Source: Acholeplasmataceae bacterium UBA4853
GTDB taxonomy: Bacteria > Bacillota_I > Bacilli_A > Acholeplasmatales > Acholeplasmataceae
Direction: 5' to 3'
Length of the DNA: 9,463 nucleotides
Assembly (NCBI GenBank): GCA_002399815.1
Contig: DHEJ01000025.1
Location: forward strand, 1 to 9,463
Positions 6,018 through 9,463 of this stretch are shown here, one piece after another. Within the stretch, counting starts at the first letter, position 1, and each line of letters begins with the position of its first letter. The translations under genes and the position numbers were made by a program. The notes under the pieces are model-generated. The model was not told the DNA's origin and did not search any database. It saw nothing but the letters and a program-made list of their open reading frames with translations.

Positions 6018-6944
6018 TTATGTAATACTTTCAAGTTCCTTTATTTTAGCAGCATTAGTTCTAGAATAAATGAATTTCCAACTAGCATAAATTCCAAAGA
6101 TATTTCCTAATACACAAAACATTAAATCACCTAAAAGTGCAGATGATATTTCAGCAATACCAAATAAATCACCTAGAGATACTCCATAAAATGTAGCCAT
6201 ATCATACCAAATATAAAGTAATGAACCAATACCTACAGTAAATGAAATAAATCCAATTAATATAGGAACATTAGGTTGTTGTGGCCCTCTACCTTTTTTA
6301 TAAAGATAAAATGACATAAGTGGTATAAGCACATAAAGTAACCAAAGCATATACCCACCAAAATAAACTAATATTGAAGGAATTGCCCCTAATAATGCTC
6401 CAATGATTGCAAAGAAAATACCTCTTAGTAACTGATTATTCTTTGATTCTTCTTTTTTTATAGATTCAATGATTTGATTTTGTTTTTCATTAAACTTCTC
6501 TAAATTGACAGGTACATGTAAGCCAAAAATTCGATAACTTTGTTGGTGATTGCTTGAAAAAAGAACTTGTTTATAACCATCAACCTCAGCATCATGACCG
6601 TAAATATCAGTAGTTAAAGGACTTAGGCCCATAGACTTTAATTCCTTAGTCAATTCAACTAATTTTAATCTAGTCTTCTCAATATTTCTAATACCGACAC
6701 TAATAACGTTACTTGGTTGAATCGCTCCACTAATGACAGCAAAATTTGCCATACCTAAAACTTTTTGAATTTTTTTGATTTCCTCCGGAATAAGTGAACG
6801 ATCCAGTAAAAATGAAACAAAATAACTCTTTGCACCTAAAGCTGATAGATGCGTTAATTGAAACTCAAACCCATTAATCGTACCTCGATATGCGTTTCTT
6901 TCCAAGCGCACATTTAGCTTTAAAATCAAATCATCAATCTTCAT
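6018..6944 (-). CDS. membrane protein with soluble N-terminal domain, function unknown
   Basis: I do not recognise this 308-residue protein. Its first half (1-170) is soluble, mixed alpha/beta in character, and ends in a Lys/Glu/Gln-rich helix (about 148-172) that could form a coiled coil. Four membrane helices follow at about 174-196, 198-216, 226-247 and 268-294, then a short charged tail. Between helices 2 and 3 there is a basic, proline-containing loop (KKGRGPQQP, 216-224). The layout suggests a membrane-anchored regulatory or sensory protein with its large domain in the cytoplasm, but this is inference from shape only. The ATG at 6944 has GGGGA about 9 bases upstream. It has its own promoter in the divergent intergenic region, and the next gene starts 88 bases downstream with no clear terminator between them. 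Confidence 0.8.
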   Translation of the reverse strand: MKIDDLILKLNVRLERNAYRGTINGFEFQLTHLSALGAKSYFVSFLLDRSLIPEEIKKIQKVLGMANFAVISGAIQPSNVISVGIRNIEKTRLKLVELTKELKSMGLSPLTTDIYGHDAEVDGYKQVLFSSNHQQSYRIFGLHVPVNLEKFNEKQNQIIESIKKEESKNNQLLRGIFFAIIGALLGAIPSILVYFGGYMLWLLYVLIPLMSFYLYKKGRGPQQPNVPILIGFISFTVGIGSLLYIWYDMATFYGVSLGDLFGIAEISSALLGDLMFCVLGNIFGIYASWKFIYSRTNAAKIKELESIT

Positions 6945-6977
6945 ATTTTATTATCCCCGTTTTATCGATTTACTATC

Positions 6978-7006
6978 ATGTTATCAAATTAAATATATGA
7001 TGTCAA
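6978..7006 (-). promoter_or_regulatory. promoter of the 308-residue membrane protein gene
   Basis: On the minus strand a perfect TTGACA (7006-7001) is followed after 17 bases by TAACAT (6983-6978), a four-of-six match to the -10 box. The predicted start is near 6971, about 27 bases before the ATG. Confidence 0.55.
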
Positions 7007-7025
7007 AGATATCTATAATAATTTG

Positions 7026-7037
7026 ATAAACGTTTAT
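7026..7037. promoter_or_regulatory. CG-centred palindrome in the divergent intergenic region
   Basis: ATAAACGTTTAT is a perfect 12-base palindrome with a central CG, the form typical of LacI/GalR-family operators. It lies between the two divergent promoters, just upstream of the minus-strand -35 box. It matches the cre consensus only partly. It could be a chance palindrome, but it stands close to a second site of similar form. Confidence 0.3.
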
Positions 7038-7079
7038 TATACTAAACAGAAGTGCGCTTATTTATAATGATAACTGCAT

Positions 7080-7093
7080 AGTAAGCGTTTTAT
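7080..7093 (+). promoter_or_regulatory. cre-like site overlapping the -35 region of the 99-residue gene
   Basis: AGTAAGCGTTTTAT matches the cre consensus TGWAARCGYTWNCW at 12 of 14 positions. It covers the place where the -35 box should be for the downstream TATAAT, so a bound protein would repress. Confidence 0.3.
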
Positions 7094-7107
7094 TTTAATA
7101 AATATTA

Positions 7108-7113
7108 TATAAT
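7108..7113 (+). promoter_or_regulatory. -10 box of the 99-residue membrane protein gene
   Basis: A perfect TATAAT lies 23 bases before the ATG, with the GAGGTG ribosome site between. No good -35 box is present at the right distance; the cre-like site occupies that position. Confidence 0.45.
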
Positions 7114-7136
7114 TTAGTCAAAGCGAGGTGTTATGA

Positions 7137-7436
7137 ATGTTAAATGATTATACTCAAATATTTACAATTTCAGTCATTATCTTAGTTATTTCATTAATAA
7201 ACCTTTTATTGAGTGGTTTATTGATGAAGTTAATTAGGTTACTTGTATTTTTAATTCCCGGTTTACTTCTTATAATCACTTTAATGTTTTTTATCTTAGC
7301 ACTCATAACTAACGATTTTGGTAAATTGATTTACTTTATATTCTCAGGTTATGCAGCAGTCGGGTTTATAGGGTCTATCATTTCATCTTTATTTTTATTC
7401 TTCTTTACAGATAAACAAAAAAATAAAAGCGTATAA
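7137..7436 (+). CDS. small three-helix membrane protein, function unknown
   Basis: This 99-residue protein is almost entirely hydrophobic, with three membrane segments at about 8-30, 33-57 and 63-91 and a short basic tail (KQKNKS). Size and layout are similar to Bacillus YesK-like proteins, but I see no diagnostic motif and make no assignment. The start is well supported: GAGGTG lies 6 bases upstream of the ATG, and the ATG four bases earlier hits a stop after four codons. It is divergent from the gene at 6018-6944. The next gene starts 70 bases downstream with its own promoter, and no strong terminator lies between them. Confidence 0.75.
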   Translation: MLNDYTQIFTISVIILVISLINLLLSGLLMKLIRLLVFLIPGLLLIITLMFFILALITNDFGKLIYFIFSGYAAVGFIGSIISSLFLFFFTDKQKNKSV

Positions 7437-7457
7437 GATTTTCAAAAATCAAATCAT

Positions 7458-7485
7458 TTCATAAAAAAAATAAACCTTGTATAAT
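7458..7485 (+). promoter_or_regulatory. promoter of the Pr6Pr-family gene
   Basis: TTCATA (7458-7463, four of six matches) and a perfect TATAAT (7480-7485) are separated by 16 bases. The predicted start near 7492 leaves a leader of about 15 bases. This rules out the in-frame TTG at 7477, which overlaps the -10 box, as the start codon. Confidence 0.55.
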
Positions 7486-7506
7486 AAGTTACTAAGGAGA
7501 TTAACT

Positions 7507-8136
7507 ATGGAAAATTCTAATTTAGTATTAAAACTTAGAACCAATCAAAATGTTTCCAGATGGTTTGTTGGATTCATTTTCTTGTTTAATATATACGCAA
7601 TGCTTGATTTACTCTTCTTTAATGAGTCATTCTTGAAGACACTACAAAGATTTAGAATGTTTACTAACATTTCTAATATCATCATATTTGTAGTTGTGGG
7701 ATTATTCTTATTAGGAAAAAAAGATAAAAAGTGGTTTAAATATTTATCTGTGATCGGATTAGTTGCTATTCTAATGACAGGTATCATCTATCATGCACTA
7801 CTTAGAGAACCCAACATGGATTTTCAAAATCATACAGTACATACAATAAACCCAATATTTTATGCTTTATTCTATTATCTACTCATTGATAAACCTATTA
7901 AACTATACCACTTCTGGGTTTCATTGATTTTACCTATTCTATATTTTGGTATTATCCTTTTACTTGGACCTTGGACAAATTGGTACCCTTACGGATTCAT
8001 GAATCCAACTCTTGAAGGACAATCACTACAAAGTGTTTTAATATTTTGCTTAGTGTTGCTACTACCTGTCATATCTATCTTTACATTCGGGTTACTTAGT
8101 TTGAAAGTATATCTTGAAAAAGTGATCAATAAATAA
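7507..8136 (+). CDS. Pr6Pr-family membrane protein (AIG1/ADTRP-like)
   Basis: This 209-residue protein has six membrane segments at about 19-37, 52-70, 77-97, 112-127, 133-154 and 175-200. The order of motifs fits the Pr6Pr family, a bacterial group related to the eukaryotic FAR-17a/AIG1 proteins: FRMFTNISN (49-57), TGIIYHALL (91-99), NHTVHTINP (108-116), and WYPYGFMNP (159-167) before the last helix. AIG1 and ADTRP are known threonine hydrolases of fatty-acid esters of hydroxy fatty acids that use a Thr and a His inside the membrane; here Thr53 and His112 are in the matching places. Whether the bacterial protein is an enzyme is inference. I start it at the ATG at 7507, with AAGGAGA 6-7 bases upstream. 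A two-way terminator follows the stop. Confidence 0.85.
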   Translation: MENSNLVLKLRTNQNVSRWFVGFIFLFNIYAMLDLLFFNESFLKTLQRFRMFTNISNIIIFVVVGLFLLGKKDKKWFKYLSVIGLVAILMTGIIYHALLREPNMDFQNHTVHTINPIFYALFYYLLIDKPIKLYHFWVSLILPILYFGIILLLGPWTNWYPYGFMNPTLEGQSLQSVLIFCLVLLLPVISIFTFGLLSLKVYLEKVINK

Positions 8137-8139
8137 ATC

Positions 8140-8185
8140 AAAAAGCACCTTGATAATCAAATCGATTATGAAATGGTGCTTTTTT
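8140..8185. terminator. bidirectional rho-independent terminator
   Basis: AAAAAGCACC (8140-8149) pairs with GGTGCTTTTT (8175-8184). An inner stem ATAATC/GATTAT (8153-8158 with 8164-8169) closes a 5-base loop after a small internal loop. T-runs follow the GC-rich part on both strands, so it ends the Pr6Pr gene on the plus strand and the permease gene on the minus strand. Confidence 0.88.
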
Positions 8186-8208
8186 AATTTTATTATTAAA
8201 TTTTTTTA

Positions 8209-8997
8209 TTAACTTCCAGCACTTTCGTACTTTCCTAGTCCTTTTTTCCATAAGAAGAGTGAAACTAAAAGCATTATGAAACTTGCTAAAAATGTATAAA
8301 GTGTCGCTAAATATAAATTCGTATTTAACAGCAACGCTTCAACCGGTAAAAATATGACTACTGAAAATGGAATAATAAAAGTTAATACAATACGAATAAT
8401 TTGATTAAAGATTCCAATTGGGTATTTAGCAAAATTGGAAAAATCATAAACAAGAGTCATGACTTCGATACTTCTTTTAGTCCAAAATGACATGGATCCA
8501 AAAAACAGTTTAATCGAGAAGAAAAATATCGTTGCAAACGTTGCACATAAAATCATGAGCAAAATATTCATAAAACTCCAGTTTACAGCTACCAGTGGCG
8601 TATAAATAATCAGTAAGACAATCCCTAAGATAAACTCACCTAATCCTTCAAATTGAACCATTTCTGCAATCAATTGAAATAATGGATTTAATGGTCTGAT
8701 CAAATACTTATCTAGTAAGCCTCTAGTGATACCACCGTTTGCTAATTGCCATACATTATCTGAGAAGATATGGTCGATTGACTTTGGAATTAAATAATAT
8801 CCATATAAAAATCCCAACATGTTAATATCCCAACCACCTAAAGATGGAATCGTTGATACGGTTAGATAAAGTGTAGAAAATAAAATAATGTTTTCAATTA
8901 AAAATCCAAAAATACCAATAAATGCATCCAATCGATACGATAGTCTAGATTTAACATTCTTAGAAAAATAGAATCGATATAATCTTAAATATTTCAT
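8209..8997 (-). CDS. ABC-2-type transporter permease, COG3694-like
   Basis: This is a membrane subunit of an ABC exporter of unknown substrate, of the ABC-2 group formerly called DUF990. It has 262 residues and six hydrophobic segments at about 26-48, 58-75, 119-137, 143-166, 198-218 and 228-250. Family marks are GGITRGLLDKYLIRPLNPLF (88-107) after the second segment and FAKYPIGIFNQIIRIVLTF (189-207) before a PFSVVIFLPVEALL stretch. I choose the ATG at 8997, preceded by GGTGG at 6 bases. The GTG at 9012 lies in the 3' end of the upstream gene and has no better site. The ATG is one base past the upstream stop, so the two permeases are probably translated together and form a heterodimer. A terminator follows. 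Confidence 0.88.
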   Translation of the reverse strand: MKYLRLYRFYFSKNVKSRLSYRLDAFIGIFGFLIENIILFSTLYLTVSTIPSLGGWDINMLGFLYGYYLIPKSIDHIFSDNVWQLANGGITRGLLDKYLIRPLNPLFQLIAEMVQFEGLGEFILGIVLLIIYTPLVAVNWSFMNILLMILCATFATIFFFSIKLFFGSMSFWTKRSIEVMTLVYDFSNFAKYPIGIFNQIIRIVLTFIIPFSVVIFLPVEALLLNTNLYLATLYTFLASFIMLLVSLFLWKKGLGKYESAGS

Positions 8998-8998
8998 C

Positions 8999-9463
8999 TT
9001 AACCACCCACACTCACAATATGTTTTTTTAACCGATTAAAAGTAAAGATACATAAGATGTTTAAGATGATAAACCAAATTATTTGAATGCCAATTAATCT
9101 TAAAATATCAAGCACTTGATAGTGTCCTAGTAAAATCATAACAGGTGTTTGTACCATACTAGAAAATGGCATAAAATCAGTCAAATCTTGTAACCATTTA
9201 GGAAAGAAACTAACCGGTAATAAGCTCCCTGATAAAAATGATAACAAAATATTTTTAGTAATCATTAATCCAAAAAGTGCATTGGTAAAGATTGCTAATT
9301 GTCCAATTAAAAAATTGAATGCATCACAGATTAAAAATGATATAAATGAACTTACAACAAAAAGTAAGAAGATTCCAATGCTCGGTGGCGTTAGTCCGAT
9401 GGCAAAATAAAGCGCAATTGAAGCAATGATAAATAAAGGAATAAACATCAAAATCGATGTTGC
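8999..9463 (-). CDS. ABC-2-type transporter permease, COG4587-like (3' part, cut by window edge)
   Basis: This is the second membrane subunit of the same predicted ABC exporter. The frame stays open to the right edge (154 residues seen), so the N-terminal part of a usual ~260-residue protein is missing. The apparent start at 9451 is only an internal TTG, next to an internal ATG. The visible part is hydrophobic, with the motif SGSLLPVSFFPKWLQDLTDF (about 78-97) followed by PFSSMVQTPVMILLG, typical of the COG4587 half of this pair. It ends in a basic tail (RLKKHI). In related operons the order is ATPase, COG4587 permease, COG3694 permease, so the ATPase gene should lie just beyond 9463 on the same strand. 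Confidence 0.87.
   Translation of the reverse strand, partial: ATSILMFIPLFIIASIALYFAIGLTPPSIGIFLLFVVSSFISFLICDAFNFLIGQLAIFTNALFGLMITKNILLSFLSGSLLPVSFFPKWLQDLTDFMPFSSMVQTPVMILLGHYQVLDILRLIGIQIIWFIILNILCIFTFNRLKKHIVSVGG

Noticed and set aside
7437..7450. GATTTT/AAAATC dyad after the 99-residue gene as a terminator
   Set aside because: The stem is all but one pair A-T with almost no loop and no T-run; too weak to call.
7477..7506. Ten-residue N-terminal extension of the Pr6Pr protein from a TTG
   Set aside because: The TTG overlaps the TATAAT box, and the ATG at 7507 has a near-perfect ribosome site.
7545..7787. 80-codon minus-strand frame
   Set aside because: It lies antisense to the Pr6Pr-family gene and has no supporting promoter, ribosome site or motif.
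8998..9012. Five-residue N-terminal extension of the COG3694-like permease from a GTG
   Set aside because: It lies inside the upstream gene's last codons; the ATG at 8997 has GGTGG at the right spacing.

Overview
The window is strongly A+T-rich and gene-dense. It looks like a low-GC Firmicutes/Mollicutes chromosome, most likely Acholeplasma or a close relative. Three things point there. It carries a dissociated type II fatty-acid synthesis gene set, which most mycoplasmas lack. Base and codon use is very A/T-biased. UGA is used as a stop (ends of accC and accD) while the tryptophans I checked are UGG, so the standard code applies rather than the Mycoplasma code. The genus is inferred from these traits, not from a database match.

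Bases 1-4950 (minus strand) hold a tightly packed fatty-acid initiation operon transcribed right to left: accB, accC, accD, accA, fabH and the 5' part of fabD, which runs off the left edge. The first four encode a complete four-subunit acetyl-CoA carboxylase (biotin carrier, biotin carboxylase, carboxyltransferase beta and alpha) that makes malonyl-CoA. FabD moves the malonyl group to acyl carrier protein, and FabH condenses it with acetyl-CoA to start a chain. Every junction from accB to fabH overlaps by 1 to 20 bases, which suggests translational coupling. The first real gap (64 bases) is between fabH and fabD.

Bases 4951-5260 are the operon's control region. It has a consensus promoter (TTGACA, 16-base spacer, TAGAAT), a compound inverted repeat just downstream of the predicted start site that resembles the Streptococcus FabT operator, a possible second promoter, a roughly 160-base leader with a small hairpin and a tiny possible leader-peptide ORF, and a catabolite-type (cre-like) site upstream. 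A strong terminator of the neighbouring gene separates the units.

Bases 5261-8136 hold four membrane-protein genes of uncertain role: a six-helix DUF308-like protein and a 308-residue protein with a soluble N-terminal domain (both minus), then divergently a 99-residue three-helix protein and a Pr6Pr-family six-helix protein (both plus). The last resembles the eukaryotic AIG1/ADTRP lipid hydrolases, including their Thr/His pair. The divergent intergenic region holds promoters and two CG-centred operator-like sites. A two-way terminator separates the Pr6Pr gene from the convergent genes that follow.

Bases 8209-9463 (minus) hold two adjacent ABC-2-type permease genes of the COG3694/COG4587 pair; the upstream one is cut by the right edge. 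Their ATPase should lie just beyond the window.

I saw no RNA genes, insertion sequences, CRISPR arrays or prophage genes. The most interesting signal is regulatory (the acc-fab promoter and operator) rather than a new multi-gene system.
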